Origin: Kocuria varians
GTDB taxonomy: Bacteria > Actinomycetota > Actinomycetes > Actinomycetales > Micrococcaceae
Assembly: GCF_006539885.1 (NCBI RefSeq)
Contig: NZ_BJNW01000001.1
Location: forward strand, 124,001-188,000
Direction: 5' to 3'
DNA: 64,000 nucleotides
The notes beneath the pieces are model-generated. The model made no database searches. It saw only the letters and a program-made list of their open reading frames with translations, and had not been told where the DNA came from. The position numbers and the translations under genes were made by a program. Below are positions 1 through 9,703 of this stretch, in pieces. The number at the start of each line of letters is the position of its first letter. The stretch's first letter is position 1.

Positions 1-1021
1 GGCGCACCTCGTCCTGCGTGAAATCGAGGTGCTTCACCGCCCGTGCGGAGTCCTCGATCTGGCGCGCGGAGGAGGCCCCCACGAGCGCGGAGGTCACCTG
101 GCCGGTCTCCTGCGGGCGCTGCACCCAGGCAATCGCCATCTGCGCGAGCGTCTGCCCTCGCTCACCGGCCATGGAGTTCAGGGTGCGGACGCGGTCCAGG
201 GTCTCCTCCGTCAACCAGTCCGGGTTGAGCGAGGAGCCCGCCGCCGCCCGGGAGCCCTCGGGCACACCGTCCAGGTACTTGTCCGTGAGCATCCCCTGGG
301 CGAGCGGGGAGAAGGCGATCGAACCCATGCCGCACTCGGTCAGCGCGGCCAGCAGGTTCTTCCCGTCCGCCGCATCCACGGGCTCCTCGATCCACCGGTT
401 GAGCATCGAGTAGGAGGGCTGGTGGATCAGCAGCGGCGTGCCCAGCTCGCGCATGATCCGCTGCGCCTCGAGCGTGAGGTCCGCGCCGTAGGAGGAGACG
501 CCCACGTAGGTCGCCCGTCCCGAGCGCACGATGTGGTCCAGCGCGCGCATGGTCTCCTCGAGGGGAGTGTCCGGGTCCGGGCGGTGGTGGTAGAAGATGT
601 CCACGTGGTCCAGGCCCATGCGCTGCAGGGACTGGTCCAGGGACTCCACGAGGTACTTCCGGGACCCGCCCACACCGCCGTACGGGCCGGGCCACATCTG
701 CCACCCGGCCTTCGAGGAGATCACGAGCTCCTCGCGGTGGCGCGCGAAGTCCTCGCGCAGGATCCGTCCCACGTTCAGCTCCGCGGAGCCGGCGGGCGGA
801 CCGTAGTTGTTGGCCAGGTCGAAGTGCGTGATCCCCAGGTCGAACGCCCGGCGCAGCGTGGCCCGCATGCCCGCCACGGGCTTGTCGTCGCCGAAGTTGT
901 GCCACAGCCCCAGCGAGATGGCCGGCAGCTTCAGCCCCGACTCCCCCACGCGCCGGTAGGGCATGGTCTCGTAGCGGTCCTCAGCGGGTGTCCAAACGGT
1001 GTCGTCGCCATACGTCAGCAT
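1..1021 (-). CDS. Aldo/keto reductase, YghZ-like (3' end cut by window edge)
   Basis: NADPH-dependent aldo/keto reductase resembling the YghZ / L-glyceraldehyde 3-phosphate reductase group, probably reducing small aldehydes in the cytosol. It reads from the ATG at 1021 through the window edge, giving 340 residues; YghZ proteins are about 346, so only a short C-terminal piece is missing. The expected tetrad is visible: Asp and Tyr in FDLANNYG, Lys in ISSKAGW and His in DIFYHHRPD. No Shine-Dalgarno is seen before the ATG; a weak -10 (CAGACT) lies six bases upstream, so the mRNA may be leaderless. The substrate is unknown. It follows the treZ terminator and appears to be its own unit. Confidence 0.88.
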   Translation of the reverse strand, partial: MLTYGDDTVWTPAEDRYETMPYRRVGESGLKLPAISLGLWHNFGDDKPVAGMRATLRRAFDLGITHFDLANNYGPPAGSAELNVGRILREDFARHREELVISSKAGWQMWPGPYGGVGGSRKYLVESLDQSLQRMGLDHVDIFYHHRPDPDTPLEETMRALDHIVRSGRATYVGVSSYGADLTLEAQRIMRELGTPLLIHQPSYSMLNRWIEEPVDAADGKNLLAALTECGMGSIAFSPLAQGMLTDKYLDGVPEGSRAAAGSSLNPDWLTEETLDRVRTLNSMAGERGQTLAQMAIAWVQRPQETGQVTSALVGASSARQIEDSARAVKHLDFTQDEVR

Positions 1022-1204
1022 GGTCCCAGTCTGCCACCGACCCCGCGCCGCGCACCTCCCGCGCTCCGTCCGCACCGGGGACGACGACGCCGCGCGGCCC
1101 CTTTCGGGGGTGTGCGCCTCCGTCGCGTGGGGAGACCCCGCGAACCACCCGCGGTGGCACGTGCACGGACCGCACGGGCATCTCTCGCCCCGCCCCCGCA
1201 CACG

Positions 1205-1239
1205 GACGACGCCCGCCCCGGCCGGGAGCGGGCGTCGTC
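1205..1239 (-). terminator. Terminator downstream of treZ
   Basis: A perfect 12-bp inverted repeat (GACGACGCCCGC at 1205-1216 and its complement at 1228-1239) lies 18 bases past the treZ stop codon. There is no U-tract, as is common for hairpin terminators in very GC-rich genomes. It separates the trehalose genes from the aldo/keto reductase gene. Confidence 0.75.
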
Positions 1240-1256
1240 GTCAATGGGGCGCGGGA

Positions 1257-3077
1257 TCAGACGCGCAGCACCGCCGCCGTCTCCGGGGCCAGACGCACGG
1301 TGCCCTCGGCACCCGGCTCCGGCTGCGCGCCGCTCGCAAAGAGCAGCTGCGGCGCATCCCCGCCCATCAGCGGCAGCTCGCGGGGCTCGTGGGCCAGGTT
1401 GATGGCCACGACCACGCCGTGCACGGACTCCGGCTCGCTCATGCGCTTGAGCACGAACCACTGCTCGGAGTCGCTGGCCTGGGTGGCCACGGCGTCCCAG
1501 TCCTGGTTCGTGAGTTCCGGGGTCTCACGGCGAAGCCGGATCAGGTCCCGGTACGCCGTGAAGATCCGTTCGTGATCGCCCTCGTGGACCTCGTCCCAGC
1601 GCAGCTTGGAGCGCTCGAACGTGGCCGGGTCCTGCGGGTCCGGCACGGTGTCGTGGTCCCACGCCATCTGCGCGAACTCCGCCTTGCGGCCCTTGGCCAC
1701 GGCCTCCCCCAGCTCGGGCTCCGGGTGCGCCGTGAAGAACTGCCACGGGGTGCTCGCGCCGTACTCCTCGCCCATGAACAGCATGGGCGTGAAAGGCTGG
1801 GTCAGCAGCCAGGTGGCGGCCGCGACGGCCCGGTCCACGCTCATGGACTGGTTCATGCGGTCACCGGCGGCGCGGTTGCCCACCTGGTCGTGGTTCTGCA
1901 GGAACGTCACGAACTGGTACGGTCGCTGCTCGATCGGGTCGATCTCGCGCCCGTGCGAGCGCCCCCGGAACGTGGAGTACGTGCCGTTGTGGAAGTACGC
2001 CGTGTGCATGGTCTTCTCGAGCGCGTGCAGGGACGAGAAGTCCCCGTAGTAGCCCTGGGTCTCCCCGGTGAACGCGGTGTGCGCGGCGTGGTGGACGTCG
2101 TCGAGCCACTGGGCGTCCATGCCGAGCCCGTGCCGGTCCGTCTCCGCGATCATCCGGGGGTCGTTGAGGTCCGACTCCGCGATGGTCACCAGGTCCTTGC
2201 CGGTGCGCTGCGCCTCCTCGGCCACGCGCTCGGCGATCTCCTCGAGGATGTGCTTCGCCCGGGAGTCCGCGAGCGCGTGGACGGCGTCCAGGCGGAAGCC
2301 GTCCACGTGGTACTCGCGCAGCCACATGGTGATGTTGTCCAGGATGTACTCGCGCACCCCGTCCGCGCCCCACCCGTCCAGGTTGATGAGGTCGCCCCAG
2401 CTCGAGGCTCCGGGCTTGAAGTAGTCCGCGAACAGCGGCAGGTAGTTCCCGCTCGGACCCAGGTGGTTGTACACGACGTCCTGGATGACGGACAGGCCCT
2501 TCGCGTGGCACGCGTCCACGAAGCGCTGGTACGCGGCCGGGCCACCATAGGACTCGTCCACGGTGTACCACGCGACGCCGTCGTAGCCCCAGTTGTGGTC
2601 CCCGTTGAAGCCGTTGACGGGTAGCAGCTCCACCCCGGTGACGCCCAGCTCCACCAGGTGGTCCAGCCGCCCGATCGCGGAGTCCAGTGTGCCCTCCGGC
2701 GTGAAGGTCCCGGGGTGCAGCTCGTAGAGCACGGAGTCCTGCAGCGGCAGCGGCCGCCACCCGGCGTCGTGCCACTCGAACTCGTCCGGGTCGAACGTGC
2801 ACGAGAGCTCGTGGACGCCCTGGGGCTGGCGGCGCGAGCGGGGGTCCGGCAGCACCGGGGAGACCTGCTCGCGCTCCTCGGACGTGCCCTCGTCGAAGGT
2901 CTTGCCCAGGATGTAGCCGTAGCGCACCACACCCTGGGGCGCGGCGTCGTCCTCGGCCAGCGTGAACCAGCCGGGGCGGCCGGGCAGGCCCACCATGGGG
3001 TGGTCCTCGCCCTCGATGCGGACGGTCACGGTGCGGGCGTGGGGCGCCCACACGTCGAAGCGGTGGTCAGTGCTCAT
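1257..3077 (-). CDS. treZ: Malto-oligosyltrehalose trehalohydrolase
   Basis: 606-residue GH13 enzyme that releases free trehalose from maltooligosyl-trehalose, the second step of the TreY-TreZ route. After an N-terminal beta-sandwich (about residues 1-100) comes the TIM barrel, with VVYNHLGPSGNYLP near 201, nucleophile Asp264 in GFRLDAVHA, acid/base Glu301 in TIAESDLNDPR and Asp397 in LQNHDQVGNR. Its start lies 4 bases after the treY stop, so the two are almost certainly co-transcribed and translationally coupled. Length is normal for the family. A terminator follows. Confidence 0.96.
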   Translation of the reverse strand: MSTDHRFDVWAPHARTVTVRIEGEDHPMVGLPGRPGWFTLAEDDAAPQGVVRYGYILGKTFDEGTSEEREQVSPVLPDPRSRRQPQGVHELSCTFDPDEFEWHDAGWRPLPLQDSVLYELHPGTFTPEGTLDSAIGRLDHLVELGVTGVELLPVNGFNGDHNWGYDGVAWYTVDESYGGPAAYQRFVDACHAKGLSVIQDVVYNHLGPSGNYLPLFADYFKPGASSWGDLINLDGWGADGVREYILDNITMWLREYHVDGFRLDAVHALADSRAKHILEEIAERVAEEAQRTGKDLVTIAESDLNDPRMIAETDRHGLGMDAQWLDDVHHAAHTAFTGETQGYYGDFSSLHALEKTMHTAYFHNGTYSTFRGRSHGREIDPIEQRPYQFVTFLQNHDQVGNRAAGDRMNQSMSVDRAVAAATWLLTQPFTPMLFMGEEYGASTPWQFFTAHPEPELGEAVAKGRKAEFAQMAWDHDTVPDPQDPATFERSKLRWDEVHEGDHERIFTAYRDLIRLRRETPELTNQDWDAVATQASDSEQWFVLKRMSEPESVHGVVVAINLAHEPRELPLMGGDAPQLLFASGAQPEPGAEGTVRLAPETAAVLRV

Positions 3078-3081
3078 GGGG

Positions 3082-5451
3082 TCAGTCGTCTTTCCGGCGC
3101 AGGATGGCCACGGGGTAGGGGGTCAGCAGGTCGGCGAGCGCCACGCCCTCGCCCGGGGCGGCGGTGACCTCGCGGAGCGTGAGGACGTCCTGCCACGTGC
3201 CGGCGGCGAGCTCCACGGTCTCGTCCGTGAAGCCGCCGGCCGCGGCGAGGCCGGCCGGGAAGCGCGTGACCACGGTGGCCACGCCGCCGCGGTCGAAGCC
3301 CAGGGCGTGCTCGGCGAGCGCGCCGCTCACCGTGAGGGGCGTGTAGTCCGCCAAGAGTTCCGGGTGCTCGCGGCGCAGGCGTAGCACCCGCGAGGTCAGC
3401 AGCATCCGCGCGGCACCGGAACCGTCCACGGCGGGGGTGGCCTCCGCGCTGCCGGGCGCGGCGGCGTCGAGCTGGTCGAGGAGCCCGGAGCGCGCGGCGA
3501 AGTCCACGGGGCGGCGGTTGTCCGGGTCCACGAGGGACGGCTCCCACAGCTCCTGGCCCTGGTAGACGTCCGGGACGCCGGGCAGGGTCAGCTGCAGCGC
3601 CGTGGCGGCCAGGGCGTTGTGCCAGCCGGGCTCCGCGAGGCGGGCCACGCAGCCCTCGACGACGCCGCGGGCCCCCGGGTCCGTGAGCAGCAGGTCGATG
3701 AACCGGGTGAGGTCCGCCTCGAACTCCTCGTCCCCGTCCACCCACGCGGTGGACACGGAGGCCTCCCGCACGGCCTTCATGGCGTAGTCCACGGCGCGCT
3801 CGCGCTCGATGGGCCAGGCACCCACCACGGCCTGCAGCACGAGGTTCGCGGCGGGCCCGTCAGGCAGGCTCAGACCGGCCTCGTGACCGCGGGCGACCAG
3901 GGTGGAGACCGTCTCGGACCACGCCTGCGGCTCCTCGGCGAGCACGGTGATCCGCGCGCGCACGGCGGCGGAGCGCTTGGTGTCGTGGGTCGTGAGGGCG
4001 TTCATGGTCAGCGGGGACTCCCGCTGCCGCCGTGCCGCCTCCGCGTGGAACTGCTCGGGCGTCAGGGAGAAGACCGACGGGTCGCCGCCCACCTCCGTGA
4101 GGGAGGTCAGCTGGGTGTAGCGGTAGAACGCGGTGTCCTCCACGCCCTTGGCCATGACCATTCCGGAGGTCTGCTGGAAGCGGCGCGCGACCTCCGCGAG
4201 GTCCTCGGCGCGCGCGGCGTCGGCACCGAGCACCGCGGCGAGGTCGTCGATCACCGGGGCGAGGTCCGGGCGGGACTGCCGCGCCGCGGCCACCGCCTCG
4301 CGCAGGTGATCCGCGCCCTCGGGCAGGTAGGTGCGGTAGACGGGAAAGTTCGAGAGGATCTCGGCCAGGGCGTCGTAGCAGCGCTCGGCGTCGTGGCCGA
4401 GATCGGCGGGCAGCTCGCGCACCAGCCGGTGCACCTCCGCCGCCAGCCCGTGGTCCGCCATGCGCCGCTTGGTGCCGCGGATCACCTCGTCCCAGCGCAC
4501 AGGGTCTCCCCCGCGCAGTTTCGTGTCCAGGGACGCGAGCTCGTACTGCCCGTTCGGATCGGTCAGCACGCGGTCGATCCAGCCCAGCGAGTCGTAGCCG
4601 GTGGTGCCCGCCGTGCGCCACTCGCCCGGCAGGTACTCCCCCGGCTCCAGGATCTTCTCGACCACGGTCCACGCCCCGCCCGAGAGCTCCGCGAGCTTCT
4701 CCAGGTAGTCCTGCGGGTCCCGCACGCCGTCCGGGTGGTCGATGCGCAGGCCGTCCACGAGGCCCTCCTCGAACCAGCGGGAGACCTCCGCGTGGGACTC
4801 GTCGAAGACCTCGCGGTCCTCCACGCGCACGCCCGCGAGCGTGGCCACGGTGAAGAAGCGCCGGTAGTTCAGCTCGGAGTCCCCGCGGCGCCAGTTGATC
4901 AGCTCGTAGTGCTGGCGGGAGTGCACCTCGGCGGGGTCGTCGCCCTCGCTCCATGTGCCCTCCGCGAGCGGGTACACGTTGTCGTAGTAGTGCAGCGTGC
5001 CGTCCTCGACCGTGAGGACGGAGAGGTCCTCGTCACCGTCGCCCAGCACCGGGATCAGCACCTTGCCCCCGCCGGCCTCCCAGTCCACGTCGAACGCGCT
5101 CGCGTAGCGGCTGTCCCGGCCCTCGGCCAGCAGCGACCACCACCACGGGTTCTGGTCCGGGGCGGCCACGCCCTGGTGGTTGGGGACGATGTCGACGACG
5201 ACGCCCAGCCCCGCCCCGTGCGCCGCCTCCGAGAGCGCCGTCAGCCCCTCGGAGCCGCCGCGCTGCGGGTCCACCTGCGTGGGGTCCACGACGTCGTAGC
5301 CGTGGTCCGAGCCACTGGTCGCGCGCAGGATCGGCGAGAGGTAGACCCAGTCCGCGCCGAGGCGCTTGAGGTAGGGCACGAGCTCCGCCGCGCGGTGGAG
5401 GTCCTGCTCGGAGGTGATTTGCAGCCGGTACGTGGAAGTGGGTGTCAGCAC
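3082..5451 (-). CDS. treY: Malto-oligosyltrehalose synthase
   Basis: 789-residue GH13 isomerase that converts the reducing-end alpha-1,4 bond of maltodextrins to the alpha,alpha-1,1 bond of trehalose. The N-terminus STYRLQI followed by YLKRLGADWVYLSPIL is typical of TreY. The nucleophile is Asp238 in DGLRIDHPDG and the acid/base Glu265 in TVVEKILEPGE. The start is a GTG at 5451; the only purine-rich run, GAAAGG, sits too close to be a good ribosome-binding site, so initiation may be weak or leaderless. It lies downstream of treX, separated by a strong palindrome, and directly precedes treZ. Confidence 0.96.
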   Translation of the reverse strand: MLTPTSTYRLQITSEQDLHRAAELVPYLKRLGADWVYLSPILRATSGSDHGYDVVDPTQVDPQRGGSEGLTALSEAAHGAGLGVVVDIVPNHQGVAAPDQNPWWWSLLAEGRDSRYASAFDVDWEAGGGKVLIPVLGDGDEDLSVLTVEDGTLHYYDNVYPLAEGTWSEGDDPAEVHSRQHYELINWRRGDSELNYRRFFTVATLAGVRVEDREVFDESHAEVSRWFEEGLVDGLRIDHPDGVRDPQDYLEKLAELSGGAWTVVEKILEPGEYLPGEWRTAGTTGYDSLGWIDRVLTDPNGQYELASLDTKLRGGDPVRWDEVIRGTKRRMADHGLAAEVHRLVRELPADLGHDAERCYDALAEILSNFPVYRTYLPEGADHLREAVAAARQSRPDLAPVIDDLAAVLGADAARAEDLAEVARRFQQTSGMVMAKGVEDTAFYRYTQLTSLTEVGGDPSVFSLTPEQFHAEAARRQRESPLTMNALTTHDTKRSAAVRARITVLAEEPQAWSETVSTLVARGHEAGLSLPDGPAANLVLQAVVGAWPIERERAVDYAMKAVREASVSTAWVDGDEEFEADLTRFIDLLLTDPGARGVVEGCVARLAEPGWHNALAATALQLTLPGVPDVYQGQELWEPSLVDPDNRRPVDFAARSGLLDQLDAAAPGSAEATPAVDGSGAARMLLTSRVLRLRREHPELLADYTPLTVSGALAEHALGFDRGGVATVVTRFPAGLAAAGGFTDETVELAAGTWQDVLTLREVTAAPGEGVALADLLTPYPVAILRRKDD

Positions 5452-5523
5452 CCTTTCAGTCTTGCGGAGTGCGACGGCTCGTGCCAGTCGGTCCGCCCAG
5501 GGCGTGACCTCCCGCGACGGCGC

Positions 5524-5555
5524 ACGGGCCGCTGACCCGCGGGTCAGCGGCCCGT
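5524..5555. terminator. 32-bp perfect palindrome between treX and treY
   Basis: A perfect palindrome whose half-site is ACGGGCCGCTGACCCG begins 8 bases after the treX stop codon. It can fold into a strong hairpin and is placed to end treX transcription, which would make treYZ a separate or read-through-dependent unit. A protein-binding palindrome is a less likely alternative. Confidence 0.7.
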
Positions 5556-5563
5556 ACGCCGGA

Positions 5564-7762
5564 TCAGACCTCGTCCGTGGTGGCGGCGTAGACCGCCGCG
5601 GAGGCCGCGACCGAGGCGGCGACGGAGGCGTCCGGCTCCTCCTCCGGCTCGTGCCACGCCCGCAGCAGGACCGTGGACTTGCCCTCCATGCTCAGCACGC
5701 TCGAGTGCTCGCGCACGGCGCCGCCCGAGTGCTTGCCCGCCGTGTCCAAGATCGCCTCCCAGCGGTGGCCGTACTCGGCCGGCGGGAGAGTGACGTCCAC
5801 GGACTCCGGGTTGGAGTTGAAGTACACGATGAAGTTCTCGTCCGTGATCCGGCGACCCCGCATGTCCACCCCGGCGATGCCCTGCCCGTTGAGCCACATG
5901 CCCACGGAGCGCGCCAGCGGCTCGTCCCAGTCGGCGGGCACCATGGGCGTGCCGTCCGTGTTCAGCCACGCGATGTCCGGCATGGGATCGCCCTCGGAGT
6001 GGTCCCCCATCTCCACCGGGCGGCCGTCGAAGAACTGCGAGCGCCGGAAGGTGGGGTGCTCGTGGCGCAGGTGGGTGATCGCGGACGTGAACTCCACGAG
6101 CGGAGCGTCCACCTTCTCCCAGTTGATCCACGTGAGCTCGTTGTCCTGGCAGTACGCGTTGTTGTTGCCGCGCTGGGTGCGCCCCAGCTCGTCGCCGTGC
6201 AGCAGCATGGGCGTGCCCTGCGAGAGCATCAGGGTGGCCAGGAAGTTGCGCTGCTGGCGCGCGCGCAGGGCGAGCACCTCGACGTCGTCCGTGGGGCCCT
6301 CCTCGCCGCAGTTCCAGGAGCGGTTGTGGGACTCGCCGTCGTTGTTGTCCTCGCCGTTGGCCTCGTTGTGCTTCTCGTTGTAGGACACGAGGTCCCGCAG
6401 CGTGAAGCCGTCGTGGGCCGTCACGAAGTTCACGGAGGCGAAGGGGCGGCGGCCGCTGTTCTCGTAGAGGTCCGCCGAGCCCGTCACACGGGACGCGAAC
6501 TCGCCCAGGGTGGCCGGCTCGCCGCGCCAGAAGTCGCGCACGGTGTCCCGGTACTTGCCGTTCCACTCGGTCCACTGCGGCGGGAAGTTGCCCACCTGGT
6601 AGCCGCCGGGGCCGATGTCCCACGGCTCCGCGATGAGCTTGACCTGCGAGACGATCGGGTCCTGCTGCACGAGCTCGAAGAACGTGGAGAGCTTGTCCAC
6701 GTCGTAGAACTCACGGGCCAGGGTCGCCGCAAGGTCGAAGCGGAAGCCGTCCACGTGCATCTCGGTCACCCAGTAGCGCAGCGAGTCCATGATGAGCTGC
6801 AGCGAGTGGGGGTGGCGCGCGTTCAGCGAGTTCCCGGTGCCCGTGTAGTCCATGTAGAACTTGTGGTCGTCGTCCACGGTGCGGTAGTAGGCGTTGTTGT
6901 CGATGCCCTTCATGGACAGCGTGGGGCCCATGTGGTTGCCCTCGGCGGTGTGGTTGTACACCACGTCCAGGATGACCTCGATGTCCGCCTGGTGCAGCGC
7001 GCGGACCATGGCCTTGAACTCCTGCACCTGGCTGCCCAGGTGGGAGGCGGCGCTGTACTCGTTGTGGGGCGCGAAGAACGCGATGGTGTTGTAGCCCCAG
7101 TAGTTGCGCAGGCCCTTCTCCAGCAGGGTGGAGTCCTGCACGAACTGGTGCACGGGCATGAGTTCCACCGCGGTCACGCCGAGCTTCTTGAGGTGGGCGA
7201 TCACGGACGGGTGGGACACGCCCGCGTAGGTGCCGCGCTGCTCCTCGGGGACCTCGGGGTGCTGCTCGGTGAGCCCCTTGACGTGGGCCTCGTAGACCAC
7301 TGACTTGTGGTACGGGGTGTGGGGAGTGCGGTCGCCGTCCCAGTCGAAGAACGGGTTGATCACCACGCCCTTCATCATGTGCGCGGCGGAGTCCTCGTGG
7401 TTCTCGGAGTCCTCGTCGCCGAAGTTGTAGGAGAACAGGGACTCGTCCCAGTCGATCCCACCCTCCACTGCCTTGGCGTAGGGATCCAGCAGCAGCTTGT
7501 CGGGATTGCAGCGCAGCCCCTGGGAGGGGTCCCACGGACCGTGCACGCGGTAGCCGTAGCGCTGACCGGGCTGCACGGACGGCAGGTAGCAGTGCCACAC
7601 GTGGCTGTCCACGGCGGTGACCTCCACGCGGGTCTCCGTGCCGTCCGCGTCGAACAGGCACAGCTCCACGCGGTCCGCGACCTCGGAGAAGAGCGCGAAA
7701 TTGGTCCCCGTCCCGTCGAACGTGGCGCCCAGCGGGTACGGGTGTCCTGGCCAAACTTCCAT
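5564..7762 (-). CDS. treX: Glycogen debranching enzyme (isoamylase type)
   Basis: 732-residue GH13 debranching enzyme of the GlgX/TreX type. It hydrolyses alpha-1,6 branches to supply linear maltodextrins to TreY. The N-terminal CBM48-like part begins PGHPYPLGATFDGTGTNF; catalytic residues are Asp343 in FRFDLAA, Glu379 in LIAEPWDIG and Asp451 in VTAHDGFTL. The ATG at 7762 has a good ribosome-binding site (GGAGAG, 6 bases away). It is the first gene of treX-treY-treZ; GlgX versus TreX cannot be told from sequence alone, but the neighbours favour a trehalose role. Confidence 0.95.
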   Translation of the reverse strand: MEVWPGHPYPLGATFDGTGTNFALFSEVADRVELCLFDADGTETRVEVTAVDSHVWHCYLPSVQPGQRYGYRVHGPWDPSQGLRCNPDKLLLDPYAKAVEGGIDWDESLFSYNFGDEDSENHEDSAAHMMKGVVINPFFDWDGDRTPHTPYHKSVVYEAHVKGLTEQHPEVPEEQRGTYAGVSHPSVIAHLKKLGVTAVELMPVHQFVQDSTLLEKGLRNYWGYNTIAFFAPHNEYSAASHLGSQVQEFKAMVRALHQADIEVILDVVYNHTAEGNHMGPTLSMKGIDNNAYYRTVDDDHKFYMDYTGTGNSLNARHPHSLQLIMDSLRYWVTEMHVDGFRFDLAATLAREFYDVDKLSTFFELVQQDPIVSQVKLIAEPWDIGPGGYQVGNFPPQWTEWNGKYRDTVRDFWRGEPATLGEFASRVTGSADLYENSGRRPFASVNFVTAHDGFTLRDLVSYNEKHNEANGEDNNDGESHNRSWNCGEEGPTDDVEVLALRARQQRNFLATLMLSQGTPMLLHGDELGRTQRGNNNAYCQDNELTWINWEKVDAPLVEFTSAITHLRHEHPTFRRSQFFDGRPVEMGDHSEGDPMPDIAWLNTDGTPMVPADWDEPLARSVGMWLNGQGIAGVDMRGRRITDENFIVYFNSNPESVDVTLPPAEYGHRWEAILDTAGKHSGGAVREHSSVLSMEGKSTVLLRAWHEPEEEPDASVAASVAASAAVYAATTDEV

Positions 7763-7788
7763 GTACTTCTCTCCTCAGCGTGTGGTGG

Positions 7789-7818
7789 GGCCGGTGCGCG
7801 GGTGCCCGCTCACCGGCC
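7789..7818 (-). terminator. Hairpin between nnr and treX
   Basis: An inverted repeat (GGCCGGTG at 7789-7796 and CACCGGCC at 7811-7818, with five more inner pairs) lies 31 bases after the nnr stop and 26 bases before the treX start. It probably ends acpS-nnr transcription. Because a possible -10 (TAGGGT on the minus strand, near 7827-7832) lies upstream of it, it could instead be a 5'-UTR hairpin of treX. Confidence 0.55.
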
Positions 7819-7849
7819 GACAACCCACCCTAGCCGCTCCCCCCGGGGC

Positions 7850-9703
7850 CTACGGACGGGTGAGAACCGCCCTCACGTGCTCCGCGAGCACCGACGGCGG
7901 CACGGGCCCCTCGCCCCCGGCCCGCGACGCGAGTGCGTGCAGTCCCGCGCCGAGCGCAGCCGCGGCGGCCCAGCGGCCCTCGCCGCGCGCCCACGGTCCG
8001 AGCTCCGCGAGCGCGTCCGGGTGCTCGGCCACGTGGGCGAGCACGGTGCCCAGCACCCCGGCGAGAGTGTCCCCGGACCCGGCGGTCGCGAGCCACGGGC
8101 TCGCGTCCCCCACGCTCAGGCACAGGCACGGCTCAGCAGGCTTCCCGCCCTGTCGGCCACCGCCCTCGGAGGCCGACGCCGCCGCGGCACCCGGGGCGGC
8201 GTCGTCGCCGTTGCCCGTGGTCCCGGCCGACGACGTCCCGGCGTCCGTGGTCCCGGCCGACGACGTCCCGGCGTCCGAGGTCCCGGCCTCCGACGCCGCG
8301 GTGTCCTGGGTGCCCGCCTCACCCCCGGGCACGGCCACCGGGGAGGCGATCACCGTCGTCGCCCCCTTGAGCAGCACGGTGGCTCCGGTGAGCCGGGCCG
8401 CCTCGCGGGCCCAGTGGAGCGGGCTGGCCTCGATCTCCGTGCGCCGCACGGGGGCGTCCGCCACGCCGAAACCGGCGAGCCACTCGAAGATTTGCGAGAG
8501 CTCCCCCGCGTGCGGTGTAAGGATCTTGTGGGGTCCCAGGGGCCCGTCCGCGACCGAGCGTGCGGCGGCGTCGAGCGCCCCGGCGTCCAGCACGGCGGGC
8601 TCCTCGGCCTCGATGATCGCCTGGACGCGCGCGGCCTGGGACTCGTCCCCGACCACGCCGGGCCCGGCGAGCCACGCCTGCACGTGCACGTCCCACGGCT
8701 GCTCGTCCGAGCGCACGACCTCCGGGCTGCGCGCGAGCACCATGGCCCGCGTGGTGGAGTCACCCAGGAAGCGCACCATGCCGGCGCCCGCCTGGATCGC
8801 TGCCTGCGTGCACATGATCGCCGCACCCGGATAGCTGGGAGCACCGGCGACGATGCCGAGCACCCCGCGCGTGTACTTGGTGTCGGTCGCGCCGGGGCGG
8901 GGCCATGCGGCGAGGACGTCCGCGGCCTGCACCCGGTGCACGTCGACCTCCCCGAGCCTCTCCTCGATCCCGATGGGCACGACCGTGAGCGCTCCCCCGG
9001 CCTGCTCGCCCGGCGAGACCACGTGCCCCGTCTTCGCGGCACCGAACGTGATGGTCGCGTCCGCCCGCAGCAGGGGTTCGGGAGCCTCACCGGTGTCCGC
9101 GTCGACCCCCGAGACCAGGTCGCACGCCACGATGCGCGGAGTTCCGTTCTCCGCCGTGCCGCGACGCTCCCGCTGACCACCCCGAAACGCCGTCACGAGC
9201 TCGGCGGGCAGTCCGCGCAGTCCGCCGCGCGCACCGGTGCCGAGCACCGCGTCCACCACGAGGTCCGCCGAGGCCATCAGCTCCGCGGCCGCCTCGACCC
9301 CCACCGGCCGCGACGCCGCCATGGCCTCGGACGTGCCCTGCCCGGGCGCCCCCGCACCGGATCCGTCCGGCACGAGCCGCACCGCGCTGCCGCCCGCGGC
9401 CAGCAGCGCGCGCAGACCCGCCTCGTGAGCCCTCGTCCCGGTGAGGATGGCCGTCACGGCCACCCCCGCGGACCGCAGGAAGGACCCCGCCCACAGTCCG
9501 TCACCGCCGTTGTTGCCCGGGCCCACGAGGACCACCGCGGTCTTCCCGACCACGGTTCCCCGGGGTTCCGTGAGCCGCAGCTGCTCCTCGCACCCGCGGA
9601 ACAGTCCGTGGGCCGCGCGACGCATCAGGGTGCCCCCCAGGCCCTCGTCCAGCAGCGGCTGCTCGGCGGCGCGGATGCTCCCGCCGGAGTACGCCTCAAT
9701 CAT
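7850..9703 (-). CDS. nnr: Bifunctional NAD(P)HX epimerase / ADP-dependent dehydratase
   Basis: 617-residue repair enzyme that epimerises and dehydrates damaged NADHX and NADPHX. The N-terminal YjeF-type epimerase domain (about 1-240) has [12 protein letters not shown]; the C-terminal ribokinase-like dehydratase has [12 protein letters not shown] and the nucleotide motif [10 protein letters not shown]. An Ala/Gly/Thr-rich insert of about 60 residues (roughly 461-524) with tandem repeats interrupts the C-terminal domain before that motif. The ATG at 9703 is chosen because AAGG sits 8 bases upstream; a GTG at 9712 is also possible. It overlaps the acpS 3' end by 8 bases, so acpS and nnr form an operon. 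Confidence 0.93.
   Translation of the reverse strand: MIEAYSGGSIRAAEQPLLDEGLGGTLMRRAAHGLFRGCEEQLRLTEPRGTVVGKTAVVLVGPGNNGGDGLWAGSFLRSAGVAVTAILTGTRAHEAGLRALLAAGGSAVRLVPDGSGAGAPGQGTSEAMAASRPVGVEAAAELMASADLVVDAVLGTGARGGLRGLPAELVTAFRGGQRERRGTAENGTPRIVACDLVSGVDADTGEAPEPLLRADATITFGAAKTGHVVSPGEQAGGALTVVPIGIEERLGEVDVHRVQAADVLAAWPRPGATDTKYTRGVLGIVAGAPSYPGAAIMCTQAAIQAGAGMVRFLGDSTTRAMVLARSPEVVRSDEQPWDVHVQAWLAGPGVVGDESQAARVQAIIEAEEPAVLDAGALDAAARSVADGPLGPHKILTPHAGELSQIFEWLAGFGVADAPVRRTEIEASPLHWAREAARLTGATVLLKGATTVIASPVAVPGGEAGTQDTAASEAGTSDAGTSSAGTTDAGTSSAGTTGNGDDAAPGAAAASASEGGGRQGGKPAEPCLCLSVGDASPWLATAGSGDTLAGVLGTVLAHVAEHPDALAELGPWARGEGRWAAAAALGAGLHALASRAGGEGPVPPSVLAEHVRAVLTRP
8221..8310 (-). repeat. Three 30-bp tandem repeats inside nnr
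   Basis: Units at 8221-8250 and 8251-8280 differ at one base; 8281-8310 is a degenerate third copy. The unit is in frame and encodes ten residues of the form [10 protein letters not shown], forming the core of the low-complexity insert in the dehydratase domain. In-frame length means copy-number change would not disrupt the reading frame. Confidence 0.9.
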
